A stretch of 53,918 nucleotides of DNA, taken from positions 1 through 53,918 of the forward strand of contig NZ_JAHRXF010000044.1 of the NCBI RefSeq assembly GCF_019104725.1, written 5' to 3'. Made by a program: the position numbers and the translations under genes. Source of the DNA: Streptomyces corallincola. GTDB lineage: Bacteria; Actinomycetota; Actinomycetes; Streptomycetales; Streptomycetaceae. The notes below the pieces were generated by a model that did not search any database, was not told the origin of the DNA, and saw nothing but the letters and a program-made list of their open reading frames with translations. Shown here in pieces: positions 14,735 through 22,823 of the stretch; the stretch's first letter is position 1, and every line of letters begins with the position of its first letter.

Positions 14735-15060
14735 TCACACAACACTCGGGCGTACGTCCGGGCCGGGGAGACATGGGTCACCGGCGCACCGGAATCAGAC
14801 TCCCCGGATTCAGCCGGACCGCGATCAGCCGGACTGCAGCCAGACGAAGCGCAGTCAGACGGACCGCGACCGGACGGTCTCCGGCCGACCCGACCGCAGA
14901 CGCCGGAGACGCCGGAGACGGGCGGCACGGGGAGGGCGGCGGGCACCGGAGGCACGGGAGGGCAGAAAAAGGGCACCCGCGCCTTCGCGGGTGCCGGGAC
15001 GGGCGGTTGCGCCGGGGCGGACGAACGTGCCCGGGCGGACGGTTCTGCGGGGTCGCGGCG
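14735..15060. other. 326-nt gene-free stretch with degenerate CGGAC/CGGAGACGC repeats and a terminator
   Basis: No convincing ORF. Between about 14800 and 14930 short words (CAGCCGGAC, GCGATCAGC, CGCCGGAGA) recur irregularly. The right part holds the hairpin at 14972-14995. Confidence 0.55.
14972..14995 (-). terminator. Rho-independent terminator of the 57-residue protein gene
   Basis: A perfect 10-bp stem GGCACCCGCG/CGCGGGTGCC with a 4-nt loop. Read on the minus strand it is followed by a run of five T, which is the classical form. Confidence 0.8.
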
Positions 15061-15234
15061 TCAGGCCGCGTCGGAGGGCTGAGGCGTCGCCGCGGCCCAC
15101 TCCATCACGAGGCGCTGGTACTCCGCGCGCTGCTCGGTGGTCAGAATGCCGCCCGACCGGCGCCACAGCGCACGGATCTCCTCGTTGACCTCCGCGGCCG
15201 ATCGCTCGGAGGCGGTTTCAACAGTGGTGGACAT
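15061..15234 (-). CDS. 57-residue hypothetical protein
   Basis: A small acidic, helical-looking protein (MSTTVETASERSAAEVN to TPQPSDAA) with Trp residues in IRALWRRSGG and VMEWAA. It has no signal peptide, membrane helix or cysteine. The codons are fully Streptomyces-like, and a strong terminator follows 65 nt downstream on the same strand, which supports a transcribed gene. The start is the ATG at 15234; an in-frame ATG at 15246 (MLHSM) is possible and neither has a strong Shine-Dalgarno. No function recognised. It is convergent with the anchored protease gene. Confidence 0.65.
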   Translation of the reverse strand: MSTTVETASERSAAEVNEEIRALWRRSGGILTTEQRAEYQRLVMEWAAATPQPSDAA

Positions 15235-15367
15235 GCTGTGAAGCATATGCCGATCGAAGTGAAGGCGCCGTGACCAAGCACCTCCCATGCGGACAAATCG
15301 GACCGTGTCCCTCATCACGTCCCGTGATCGCCCCGTGTACGCCAAGGGATCGCGCGGGGGCGGGAGT

Positions 15368-16513
15368 TCACGTTCCGGCGCCGCCCAGCACCAGCACCTG
15401 GATCGCCAGTACCGCAGCCCCGCGCGCCCAGTCGTGGAAGTCCGAGACCCTGCTCTCCAGTTCAACCGGAACCGCCGCCGGATGCCGGTTGGCGGCGATG
15501 GTCTCGCGCACCGTGTTTCCCGCCACATCCATCAGTCCGACGCCCTCTCCGGCGAGCAGGATCTTCTGCGGGAGTGCGAAGTTGGCGATCTGCGCGAGCA
15601 GCAGGCCGAGCGCGCGGGCGGCCTCGGTGACCACCCGGCCGGGCAGTGGCTCCCCCGCCGCCGCGCCGGCGAGGATCTCCTCGTAGGAGGTGTCCCGGCC
15701 GGTGGCGGCCCGGATCTGGTAGCGGATGCTGGGGATGGTGAGCAGGGACACGGCGCTGCCGCGACGGCCGTCCGGGGTGAGCGGCCCCGCGGGGTCCAGG
15801 ACGAGGTCGGCGCCGAAGCCGAGCGGCTCCACGGCGGGCACCCGGCGCCCGCCCGCGACCAGGCCGTAACCGATCCCCGCGCCGATGGTCAGCACGGCGA
15901 AGCGGTCCAGGCCGCGTCCGGCGCCGAACCAGCTCTCCGCCTCCACCAGCGCGGCCACGTCGTTCTCCACCACCACCGGCAGCCCGGCGCGCGCCCGGAC
16001 CAGCTCGGCCAGCGGTACCTCCCGCCAGCCGAGGTAGGGCGAGTCGGCGACCACGGCACGGTCGCGCACCAGGCCGCCCACGCCGATGCCGAGGCCCGCG
16101 GGTGCGGGGTGTCCGGCGCTCAGTTCGGCGGCCGTCCCGGCGATCAGGTCGGCCACGGCGGCCGGGGCGCGGCCGGACAGCGGGCGGTCCAGGGCGGCGA
16201 CCACGTCACCGCGCAGCGTGGTCACCACGCCGTGCAGCGCGTTCTCGGTGATCTTGAAGCCGAGGAAGGAGCGGGACCCGGTGACGACGTCGAGCGGCTG
16301 GGAGGGCCGCCCCTGGCGGGCGGCGGCGGGGGCACCGGCCTCCGGGACCTCGACCAGCAGCCCGGACCCGATGAGCGGCTTCGTCAGCCGGGTCAGGCTG
16401 CCCTGCGAGAGCCCGAGCCGCCGGGCCACCTCGGTGCGGGACAGCGGCCCGTGCACCAGCACCTCGATCGCCACGGCCCGCTCCCCCGCGCTCAGCGGCA
16501 GCCAACTGGTCAT
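15368..16513 (-). CDS. ROK-family transcriptional regulator
   Basis: A 381-residue ROK (repressor/ORF/kinase) protein. The N-terminal winged helix is VEVLVHGPLSRTEVARRLGL and SQGSLTRLTKPLIGSGLL (about residues 14-55). The sugar-kinase-like body has GLGIGVGGLV, VVVENDVAALVEAESWFG and IGAGIGYGLVAGGRR. The zinc-binding CxCGxxGC element normal for ROK proteins is missing: the equivalent stretch reads PLTPDGRRGSAV. GGAGG just upstream fixes the ATG at 16513. It is divergent from an oxidoreductase gene with inverted TTCC/GGAA elements between them, so it probably represses that gene and itself in response to a sugar. Confidence 0.9.
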   Translation of the reverse strand: MTSWLPLSAGERAVAIEVLVHGPLSRTEVARRLGLSQGSLTRLTKPLIGSGLLVEVPEAGAPAAARQGRPSQPLDVVTGSRSFLGFKITENALHGVVTTLRGDVVAALDRPLSGRAPAAVADLIAGTAAELSAGHPAPAGLGIGVGGLVRDRAVVADSPYLGWREVPLAELVRARAGLPVVVENDVAALVEAESWFGAGRGLDRFAVLTIGAGIGYGLVAGGRRVPAVEPLGFGADLVLDPAGPLTPDGRRGSAVSLLTIPSIRYQIRAATGRDTSYEEILAGAAAGEPLPGRVVTEAARALGLLLAQIANFALPQKILLAGEGVGLMDVAGNTVRETIAANRHPAAVPVELESRVSDFHDWARGAAVLAIQVLVLGGAGT

Positions 16514-16528
16514 GACGGACGCCTCCGG

Positions 16529-16545
16529 TTCCTTTTGCCACGGAA
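16529..16545. promoter_or_regulatory. TTCC-N9-GGAA element near ROK start
   Basis: TTCC (16529-16532) and GGAA (16542-16545) flank an AT-containing spacer. It resembles the TTCC/GGAA-type sites bound by ROK repressors and is paired with the second element at 16626. Confidence 0.35.
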
Positions 16546-16625
16546 ACAACACCGGCCAGCGTAACGCCCCGCATCCCTCTCCGTGCGCCCCCGTGTGCGC
16601 CTCTTGACGGGAGAATTCTTCTGCG

Positions 16626-16639
16626 GGGAAAGTATTCCC
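16626..16639. promoter_or_regulatory. Inverted repeat over the oxidoreductase ribosome-binding site
   Basis: GGGAA-AGTA-TTCCC ends one base before the ATG at 16640. A repressor bound here would block translation initiation and transcription of the oxidoreductase gene. The ROK protein next door is the obvious candidate. Confidence 0.5.
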
Positions 16640-17842
16640 ATGACCTTCTCCCTCGGGATCGTCGGCGCCGGTCAGTTCTCCGGACAGTTCGCCGCCCTCT
16701 TCCACGCCCATCCCGGTGTCCGCGACGTCTACGTCACGGACCTGCTGCCCGAGCGGGCGGAACAGCTCGCCGCCACCCAGGGGCTCGCGGGCACCTTCCC
16801 GTCCTACGAAGCCATGCTGGAGTCGCCGGAGATCGACGCGGTCGCGGTCTTCACCCAGCGCTGGACGCACGGGCCGCTGGTGCTGGCCGGTCTGGAGGCG
16901 GGCAAGCACGTGTACTCGGCGGTGCCGATGGCGATCACCGTCGAGGAGATCTCCGCGATCATCGACGCGGTCCGGGCCACCGGGCTGACGTACATGATGG
17001 GCGAGACCAGCCACTACAACCCGGCCACCGTGCACGCCCGCCAGCAGATCGCCGCGGGCGCGTTCGGACGCCTCTTCTACGCCGAGGGCGACTACGTCCA
17101 CGACATGGACCTCGGTTTCTACGACGCGTACCGCTACAGCGGCGGCCCGGACTGGAAGGCGACCGCCAGCTATCCCCCGCTGCTGTACCCGACGCACTCG
17201 GTGGGCGGGGTGCTGGGCGCCTGGCGGACGCACGCGGTCAGCGTGTCGGCGCTCGGTGTACGGGACGAGCGGGGCGACGGCGTCTTCGACCGGTCGGTGA
17301 GCCGGTTCGACAACGACGTGTCCAACGCGACCGCGCTGTTCGAGGTGGCGGGCGGGGGCTCGTTCCGCACCAACGAGTTCCGGCGGGTCGGCTATCCCTC
17401 GCACATCCGTGAGTCCCGGTTCCGGTTCTTCGGGACGGAGGGGAGCATGGAGCAGCTCGCCACCGTGGCGCTGTGGCAGGACAAGAAGGGTGTCGAGGAC
17501 ATCAGCGACCTGCTGGAGCCCAGGCGGAGCCTGGCACCGGACGATCCCGCGCTCGCGCACGTGGCGCCGGAGCTGCGGGCCGCGTTCACCTCCGGGTCGG
17601 CGCCGGTGCACGACCGGGGGCGGCTGCCCAGGGAGTTCGCCCAGCTGCCCAACGGGCACGAGGGCAGCCATCACTTCCTCGCGGACGACTTCGTACGCGC
17701 CGTGAACACCCGGACGATGCCCCCGGTGAACGCGTGGACGGCCGCGCGCTACACCCTGCCGGGCATCGTCGCGCACGACTCGGCGCGACAGGACGGTGCG
17801 CGGCTGCCGATCCCGGACTTCGGGGACGCGCCGCAGGACTGA
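16640..17842 (+). CDS. Gfo/Idh/MocA-family oxidoreductase
   Basis: A 400-residue NAD(P)-dependent dehydrogenase. The N-terminal Rossmann motif is FSLGIVGAGQFSGQFA. The second conserved element is VYSAVPMAITVEEI, the position of the EKP-like catalytic Lys, which here reads AVPMAIT without the Lys. The C-terminal alpha/beta domain has GETSHYNPATV and YRYSGGPDWKAT. Many members oxidise or epimerise sugars or inositols. The missing EKP Lys suggests an unusual substrate or a hydrolase-type member. The start at 16640 follows GGGGAAAG. Divergent from the ROK regulator, so probably sugar-induced. It ends at a strong convergent hairpin. Confidence 0.88.
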   Translation: MTFSLGIVGAGQFSGQFAALFHAHPGVRDVYVTDLLPERAEQLAATQGLAGTFPSYEAMLESPEIDAVAVFTQRWTHGPLVLAGLEAGKHVYSAVPMAITVEEISAIIDAVRATGLTYMMGETSHYNPATVHARQQIAAGAFGRLFYAEGDYVHDMDLGFYDAYRYSGGPDWKATASYPPLLYPTHSVGGVLGAWRTHAVSVSALGVRDERGDGVFDRSVSRFDNDVSNATALFEVAGGGSFRTNEFRRVGYPSHIRESRFRFFGTEGSMEQLATVALWQDKKGVEDISDLLEPRRSLAPDDPALAHVAPELRAAFTSGSAPVHDRGRLPREFAQLPNGHEGSHHFLADDFVRAVNTRTMPPVNAWTAARYTLPGIVAHDSARQDGARLPIPDFGDAPQD

Positions 17843-17855
17843 CCCATGTACGCCG

Positions 17856-17888
17856 CCGGGCGCCTCCCTCGTCAGAGGGGGCGCCCGG
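17856..17888. terminator. Bidirectional terminator hairpin
   Basis: CCGGGCGCC and GGCGCCCGG arms are extended by a CCCTC/GAGGG inner stem with one bulged T. It lies between two convergent genes and probably stops both. Confidence 0.65.
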
Positions 17889-17909
17889 TGGCGTTGCGTG
17901 GCGGTCCGG

Positions 17910-18605
17910 TCAGGTGCCGGGCTTGCGGCCGTAGACGAAGACGTCGTCACCGGTCCTCAGCAGCGACCAGTACGTCTTGGCGTCGGTGGTGGTCATGTTG
18001 ACGCAGCCGTGCGAGCCGGGCGGGTTCCACATGCTCACGCCCACCGAGTGGAACGCCTGGCCGCCGTCGAAGAACTGGCTGTAGGGCATCTTCACGTTGT
18101 AGAGCGAGGAGACGTGGTCGATGTGCCGCCAGTAGATCTTCTTCAGACCGGTGCGGGTCTCGAAGCCGTCGCGGCCGGTGCGCACCGGGACGGGGCCGTA
18201 GACGAGCCTCTTGCCGTCCTGTATCCAGCTGAGCTGGAGCGTGAGGTTGACGCAGGCGATCCGGCCCTTGTTGACCGGGCACGCGCCGTTCTTGTTCGGG
18301 GTCTTCCCGACGGCTCGCTGCTTGGTGATGAGGTCCATGACGCCCCAGGTCACGGGCCCGGCGTAGCCGATGTTCGGCGTGATGCCGTTGCGGGTCTGGA
18401 ACGCCTGGATCGCCTTGCAGTCGGCGCTGGACTGCTTGCCGTCCACCGGGCGGCCGAGGAACTTCTCGGCCTGCTTCTGGTAGGGCCCCGCCTGCGTGCT
18501 GCAACTCGCCGCCTGGGCCGGTGCGGCCGTGGCGGCCAGCGTGAGCGGCGCCGCCAGCGCGGTGAGGCCCAGCGCGACGGCACTGCGTCTGCGTATGTCC
18601 CCCAT
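17910..18605 (-). CDS. Secreted L,D-transpeptidase (YkuD) with peptidoglycan-binding N-terminal part
   Basis: A 231-residue exported enzyme. The signal peptide spans about 1-32 (LTLAATAAPAQAA). A peptidoglycan-binding-like helical region follows (AEKFLGRPVDGKQSSADC...AIQAFQTRNGI). The YkuD catalytic domain then has HSVGVSMWNPPGSHGCVNM, containing the conserved His, Ser-His-Gly-Cys nucleophile and Asn. It would make 3-3 crosslinks or attach proteins in the cell wall. Cys pairs in the N-terminal part may form disulfides. A GAGG-containing ribosome-binding site precedes the ATG at 18605. Monocistronic, convergent with the oxidoreductase gene. Confidence 0.92.
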   Translation of the reverse strand: MGDIRRRSAVALGLTALAAPLTLAATAAPAQAASCSTQAGPYQKQAEKFLGRPVDGKQSSADCKAIQAFQTRNGITPNIGYAGPVTWGVMDLITKQRAVGKTPNKNGACPVNKGRIACVNLTLQLSWIQDGKRLVYGPVPVRTGRDGFETRTGLKKIYWRHIDHVSSLYNVKMPYSQFFDGGQAFHSVGVSMWNPPGSHGCVNMTTTDAKTYWSLLRTGDDVFVYGRKPGT

Positions 18606-18778
18606 CGTCCTCTTCCCCTCGTGTGCGCCGGCTGCTCGCCGGACGGTCCTCCGCGCGGTTGCCGCGGCCTCGGACCAGTAGACCCGCCGGGGTCCCGGAC
18701 GGTTGCGGCGGGGGGCCAAGCTGACCGAAAAATCCCGTTTTATGCCCGGAGTTCGCCCCTGTGGGGAGCGGGGCCCGC

Positions 18779-19576
18779 TCAGGACGCGCCCGCGCCGTCG
18801 ATCGCCGTACGGAACCCGGTGTTGACGGCCGTCAGACCGCCGTCCACCACGAGTGTGGTGCCGGTGATCCAGGCCGCGTCCCCGGAGGCGAGGAACGCGA
18901 CGGCCGCCGCGACGTCCTCGGGCTCCCCGATCCGGCCGAGCGGATACAGCGGCCGGACCGCCGCCAGCTCGACGTCCCGCCCCTCCCACGCCGAGGTGCG
19001 TACGGTGCCGGGCGCCACGACGTTGACCCGTACGCCTCGCCGCGCCGCGTGCCCGGCGAGGGTACGGGCCAGGGAGGCGAGCCCGGCCTTGGCCGCGCTG
19101 TAGGCGTGGTTGCCGAAGTCCTGGATGCCGTTGACCGACCCGATGGCGACGATGGCACCGCGCCCGGAGGCGGCGAGGTGCGGCAGCGCGGCACGGCAGC
19201 ACCGGTAGGTGCCGGTGAGGGTGATGTCGAGGTCCAGCGCCCAGCTCTCGTCGGCGTCGTCCTCGAACCGGGCCGCGTCCCGCGTGCAGTGGGCGGCGCA
19301 GGTCACGAGCACGTCGAGTGAGCCGAAGAGGTCCACGGCGTGCGCGACGGCCGCGCGCACGGCGTCCGCGTCGGCCACGTCGCACCCCAACGCCTCGGCG
19401 GCGAAGCCCTGTTCACGCAGTCCGGCGGCGGTCCGCTCCGCTTCCTCGGCGTCCTGGTCGGTGAGCAGCACCCGGCCGCCCTCCTCCGCGACACGCCGCG
19501 CGACGGCGGCCCCGATGCCGCGCGCGGCGCCCGTGACGAGAACTCCGTGGCCGGTGAAGCGCTTGAGATCGGTCAT
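18779..19576 (-). CDS. Short-chain dehydrogenase/reductase
   Basis: A 265-residue classical SDR. The cofactor motif is GHGVLVTGAARGIGAAVARR. GCDVADADAV sits at the adenine site, and the catalytic Ser region is IVAIGSVNGIQDF, followed by YSAAK (Tyr and Lys). The C-terminal substrate region is PLYPLGRIGEPEDVAAAV, with the ITGTTLVVDGG signature. In place of the usual NNAG after strand 4 it reads TCAAHC. An Asp after strand 2 (TDQD) favours NAD. The substrate is not deducible. Start ATG 19576. Next on the same strand after a gap is the DUF4180 gene; no operon is evident. Confidence 0.9.
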   Translation of the reverse strand: MTDLKRFTGHGVLVTGAARGIGAAVARRVAEEGGRVLLTDQDAEEAERTAAGLREQGFAAEALGCDVADADAVRAAVAHAVDLFGSLDVLVTCAAHCTRDAARFEDDADESWALDLDITLTGTYRCCRAALPHLAASGRGAIVAIGSVNGIQDFGNHAYSAAKAGLASLARTLAGHAARRGVRVNVVAPGTVRTSAWEGRDVELAAVRPLYPLGRIGEPEDVAAAVAFLASGDAAWITGTTLVVDGGLTAVNTGFRTAIDGAGAS

Positions 19577-19674
19577 GGGCCGAACCGTAGAGGTCCGGCG
19601 GGCGCGGCAACAGGGTACGACGCCGGGCCGGACGTTCCCGGGCCGCCGGGGTCGGGTCGTGGCCCGCGCGGGTG

Positions 19675-20043
19675 TCAGGGGCGCAGCCGGTCCGACAGCT
19701 CCGACTCCGTTGCCACGAACCAGAGTTGGCGCCCCCGGTTCGACTCGCGGACGAAGTCGCGCAGCGCGTCGCTCGCCGCGACCCGCGCGGAGATGTCACC
19801 GACGACGGCGAGCCGCAGCCTGTAGTTGACGAACTTCTGCACCACGGCCCCCGCGACACCGGAGCGGAGCCGGAAGAAGCTGTCGGGGACGCGCTCAACG
19901 GGGACGACGACGATTTCCGCGCCGTGTCCGAACGCGTCCCCGACGAGATCGAGCGCGGCGCGCTCACCGTCCAGCGGCGGGCCCTCGGGGGCGCAGCGCA
20001 GGACGGGGACGGAGTGCAGGATCACAGGTGTGTCGGTGGACAT
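19675..20043 (-). CDS. DUF4180 domain protein
   Basis: A 122-residue cytoplasmic protein. The block LRLAVVGDISARVAASDALR plus DFVRESNRGRQLWFVA strongly resembles the GD-S-----LRDFI-ESN-G pattern of DUF4180. The family's function is unknown; members often sit beside transcription regulators. The start is taken at ATG 20043 (MSTDTPVILH) because homologous sequence begins there. The frame is open 28 codons further, but with Pro-rich filler. It lies between the metallo-hydrolase and SDR genes on the same strand, with about 100-nt gaps, so probably its own transcript. Confidence 0.8.
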   Translation of the reverse strand: MSTDTPVILHSVPVLRCAPEGPPLDGERAALDLVGDAFGHGAEIVVVPVERVPDSFFRLRSGVAGAVVQKFVNYRLRLAVVGDISARVAASDALRDFVRESNRGRQLWFVATESELSDRLRP

Positions 20044-20148
20044 GTCCGTGACTTTAGGGGGCGGGGACGGTCCCGGCACCCCAATTGAGGAGCGTGCACG
20101 GAGTGGGGCGGAACTGCCCTTCCCCACGTCCGTGTTCAGGCCCCGGTC

Positions 20149-20778
20149 TCAGTGCCCCCGCTTGATCCACTCGTCCAGATGCGGGGCCTCGGCGCCGATG
20201 GTGGTGGGGTCGCCGTGGCCGGTGAGGACCTCGGTGTCCGGGGGGAGGTCGAGGAGGCGGTCCCGGATGGAGTCGATGATGGCCGGGAAGCTGGAGTACG
20301 AGCGCCCGGTGGCGCCGGGACCGCCCTGGAACAGGGTGTCGCCGGTGAACAGCGTGCCGAGCGCGGGTTCGTACAGGCAGACCGCGCCGGGCGCGTGGCC
20401 GGGGGTGTGCAGCACGGTCAGGTCGGCACCGGCCGCCTCGATGACCTGGCCGTCCACCAGTTCACGGTCGGGTTCGCGGTCGGGGTGGGTCATCCGCCAC
20501 AGCGGCAGGTCGTCGGGGTGCAGCCAGATGACGGCGCCCGTCAGGTCCGCGAGCGCGGGGGCCGCGTCGATGTGGTCGTTGTGGGCGTGGGTGCAGATGA
20601 TCGCGGTCAGCCTGCGGTCGCCGACCGCGCGGGCGATGGCCTCGGCGTCGTGGGCGGCGTCGATGACGACGGCCTCCTCGTCGTTCCCGACGATCCACAC
20701 GTTGTTGTCCACGTCCCAGGTGCCGCCGTCGAGGCTGAACTGCCCCGAGGTGACGAGGCGTTCGATGCGCGCGGTCAT
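20149..20778 (-). CDS. Metallo-beta-lactamase-fold hydrolase of the mycothiol formaldehyde pathway
   Basis: A 209-residue MBL-fold protein. The zinc-binding THAHNDHID motif (HxHxDH) is followed by TPGHAPGAVC and FTGDTLFQGGPG (Asp ligand), then a C-terminal His in LTGHGDPTTIG. The start ATG at 20778 overlaps the stop of the upstream dehydrogenase gene by one base (TGATG), showing tight translational coupling. In actinobacteria this pairing is typical for mycothiol-dependent formaldehyde oxidation, where the hydrolase is thought to cleave S-formylmycothiol to formate and mycothiol. The pathway role follows from context; glyoxalase-II-like activity is the alternative. Confidence 0.9.
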   Translation of the reverse strand: MTARIERLVTSGQFSLDGGTWDVDNNVWIVGNDEEAVVIDAAHDAEAIARAVGDRRLTAIICTHAHNDHIDAAPALADLTGAVIWLHPDDLPLWRMTHPDREPDRELVDGQVIEAAGADLTVLHTPGHAPGAVCLYEPALGTLFTGDTLFQGGPGATGRSYSSFPAIIDSIRDRLLDLPPDTEVLTGHGDPTTIGAEAPHLDEWIKRGH

Positions 20779-21866
20779 CAGAACTCCACCACCGAGCGGA
20801 GCACGTCGCCCTCGTGCATGCGGTCGAACGCCTGCTCCACCTGGTCGAGCCGGATCGTCTCGGTGACGAACTGGTCGAGCGGCAGGCGGCCCTGGAGGTG
20901 GAGGTCGATCAGCATCGGGAAGTCGCGGGAGGGCAGACAGTCGCCGTACCAGCTCGACTTGAGGGAGCCGCCGCGTCCGAAGACGTCCAGCAGCGGGAGT
21001 TCGAGCTTCATCTCGGGGGTGGGGACACCGACGAGGACGACGGTACCGGCGAGATCGCGGGCGTAGAAGGCCTGTTGGTAGGTCTCGGGGCGGCCGACGG
21101 CATCGATGACGACGTCGGCGCCGAAGCCGCCGGTGAGTTCGCGGATGGCCTCGACGGCGTCGCTCTGCCGGGAGTTGACCGTGTGGGTGGCGCCGAGCGC
21201 GCGGGCCTTCTCCAGTTTGCGGTCGTCGATGTCCACGGCGATGATCCGCGCGGCACCCGCCAGGTGGGCGCCCGCGACGGCCGCGTCCCCGACACCGCCG
21301 CAGCCGATGACGGCCACGGTGTCGCCCCGGCCGACGTTGCCGGTGTTGATGGCGGCGCCGATACCGGCCATCACCCCGCAGCCGAGGAGTCCGGCGACGG
21401 CCGGGGAGACCGCCGGGTCCACCTTGGTGCACTGTCCGGCGGCGACGAGGGTCTTCTCCGCGAAGGCGCCGATGCCGAGCGCCGGGGAGAGTTCCTGGCC
21501 GGTCGAGGCGAGGGTCATCCTCTGCTTGGCGTTGTGGGTGTTGAAGCAGTACCACGGGCGACCGCGCAGACAGGCCCGGCAAGTGCCGCACACCGCACGC
21601 CAGTTGAGGACGACGAAGTCACCGGGGGCCACGTCGGTGACATCGTCGCCCACCGACTCCACGACACCCGCGGCCTCGTGGCCGAGCAGGAAGGGGAAGT
21701 CGTCGGAGATGCCGCCCTGCTTGTAGTGCAGGTCGGTGTGGCAGACGCCGCACGCCTGGATGCGTACGACCGCCTCGCCGGGGCCGGGATCGGGGACCAC
21801 GATGGTCTCGATCCGCACCGGCTCGTCCTTCCCCGGTGCGATCACGCCGCGTACTTCCTGCGCCAT
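20778..21866 (-). CDS. mscR: S-(hydroxymethyl)mycothiol dehydrogenase / S-nitrosomycothiol reductase
   Basis: A 362-residue class III-like zinc alcohol dehydrogenase. The catalytic-zinc Cys and the following loop are CGVCHTDLHYKQGG and GHEAAGVV. The structural-zinc ligands are in CGTCRACLRGRPWYC (CxxCxxCx7C). The NAD fold has VAVIGCGGVGDAAVAGAHLA with Asp in AVDIDDRK. The protein oxidises the adduct of formaldehyde with mycothiol and also reduces S-nitrosomycothiol. It is the first gene of a two-gene unit with the MBL hydrolase. The ATG at 21866 is preceded by AAAAGGGGCC. The gene name is given from the family pattern and operon partner. Confidence 0.88.
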   Translation of the reverse strand: MAQEVRGVIAPGKDEPVRIETIVVPDPGPGEAVVRIQACGVCHTDLHYKQGGISDDFPFLLGHEAAGVVESVGDDVTDVAPGDFVVLNWRAVCGTCRACLRGRPWYCFNTHNAKQRMTLASTGQELSPALGIGAFAEKTLVAAGQCTKVDPAVSPAVAGLLGCGVMAGIGAAINTGNVGRGDTVAVIGCGGVGDAAVAGAHLAGAARIIAVDIDDRKLEKARALGATHTVNSRQSDAVEAIRELTGGFGADVVIDAVGRPETYQQAFYARDLAGTVVLVGVPTPEMKLELPLLDVFGRGGSLKSSWYGDCLPSRDFPMLIDLHLQGRLPLDQFVTETIRLDQVEQAFDRMHEGDVLRSVVEF

Positions 21867-21996
21867 GCCCTGGCCCCTTTTCCTTCGTCGTTCCTACGGT
21901 GCCGACCCTACGTCGAACGGGCGGGCCCGGCATCGGCGCACGGCGTGTCCCCCGATCTTTCCCGGCCGGGTGCCGCGCGGTGCCCGGACAGCGCTG

Positions 21997-22024
21997 AGGG
22001 CCGCTCCCTCGCGGGAACGGCCCT
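21997..22024 (-). terminator. Terminator of the small secreted-protein gene
   Basis: AGGGCCG-C-TCCC pairs with GGGA-A-CGGCCCT (one mismatch) around a TCGC loop, 15 nt past the stop codon at 22039. No T-run. Confidence 0.6.
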
Positions 22025-22038
22025 GGCGTACGGCGGGT

Positions 22039-22344
22039 TCAGGCCTCGACGGCCGGGAGCAGACCGGTGACGGGGGCGACGAGGTCGGTGACCTGGTGCA
22101 GTTCGTTCAGCTTGTCCAGCTCGCCGAGCTGGTTCAGGCCGCGCATCTGCTCCGCCATGTGCGGGACGCTGCCCTGCTGGTCCGCCGGGAGGCCGCTGGT
22201 GACGACCGAGTCGAGCATGGTCATCGGGTTGATCTGCCCGTTGTCCGGGGTGCTCGCGTCGGCCGCGCTCGCGAGCGGCGCGGCGAAGGCCGTGACGCCG
22301 ACGGCGAGACCGACGGCGGCGACGATACGTCGTGTTGAGATCAT
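22039..22344 (-). CDS. Small secreted protein, 101 residues
   Basis: The signal peptide is clear: MISTRRIVAAVG, a hydrophobic core and AAPLASA before ADAS (cleavage near residue 27). The mature 74 residues contain no Cys. They include INPMTMLDSVVTSGLPADQQ, a Leu/Asn/Glu-rich segment LNQLGELDKLNELHQ and a hydrophobic end VTDLVAPVTGLLPAVEA. This ending resembles VTGLNVTPVTNLVAGL at the end of the double-glycine peptide at 33512. Streptomyces encode many such exported proteins of unknown role. A hairpin follows the gene. Monocistronic. Confidence 0.8.
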   Translation of the reverse strand: MISTRRIVAAVGLAVGVTAFAAPLASAADASTPDNGQINPMTMLDSVVTSGLPADQQGSVPHMAEQMRGLNQLGELDKLNELHQVTDLVAPVTGLLPAVEA

Positions 22345-22823
22345 GTTTCCAGCAACGGCCGCGGCCCCCGCGGGGACACGGGCACCCGGCGCCGCTCACT
22401 CGTGAGGCGGATTCCGCCGTCCGCGTTTGCCGTCGCCGCCCGCTCGGGGGAGTCTCGGAGGAACGGGGTCCGCCGTTCCCGCCCCCGGCGGGCGCCGGGC
22501 GCCCCGGGAGAGGGCGGGCATGATGCGGATGGGCGGCAGGTTCGCGCGCGTACAGGTCAGTTCACGGCTGACGTGGTCCTTCTCGGCGCGTGCGGCGCTC
22601 GGCCGGACCCGCCGTCCGGCGCACCCGGCGGGTACGGGGCTGCGGTCGTCGGCGCTGCTGCTCGGATCGCTGCTGCGCGCGGCCCGCGCCCGGCGCACCG
22701 CGCTGCCGCCGACAAGGCGGCGGGGACGGCGCGGCTGAACTCCGTTCCCTGCGGGGGCCGGAGCGGCGCGACCGGCGGAGGACGGCCGTCAACTGCCGTA
22801 CTCCGCCGGTAGGTTGGCCGGGG
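22345..22823. other. 479-nt stretch without a secure gene
   Basis: The region lies between the small secreted protein and the alcohol dehydrogenase. The only candidate with a plausible ribosome-binding site is the plus-strand frame 22520-22738. A minus-strand frame (22396-22698) also has fairly high GC3 but no good start. No hairpin or operator stands out. Confidence 0.5.
22520..22738 (+). CDS. Possible 72-residue Arg-rich hypothetical protein
   Basis: The ATG at 22520 follows GGGAGAGGG at workable spacing, and third positions are about 87 percent G/C, slightly below neighbours. The product (MMRMGGRFARVQVSSRL... ending RRRGRRG) is Arg/Ala/Leu-rich with no recognised domain. Chance open frames are common at this GC content, so treat it as a candidate only. 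Confidence 0.25.
   Translation: MMRMGGRFARVQVSSRLTWSFSARAALGRTRRPAHPAGTGLRSSALLLGSLLRAARARRTALPPTRRRGRRG

Noticed and set aside
22396..22698. 100-codon minus-strand frame after the small secreted protein
   Set aside because: No plausible start signal and a Pro/Arg-rich product without pattern; kept only as part of an unassigned stretch.
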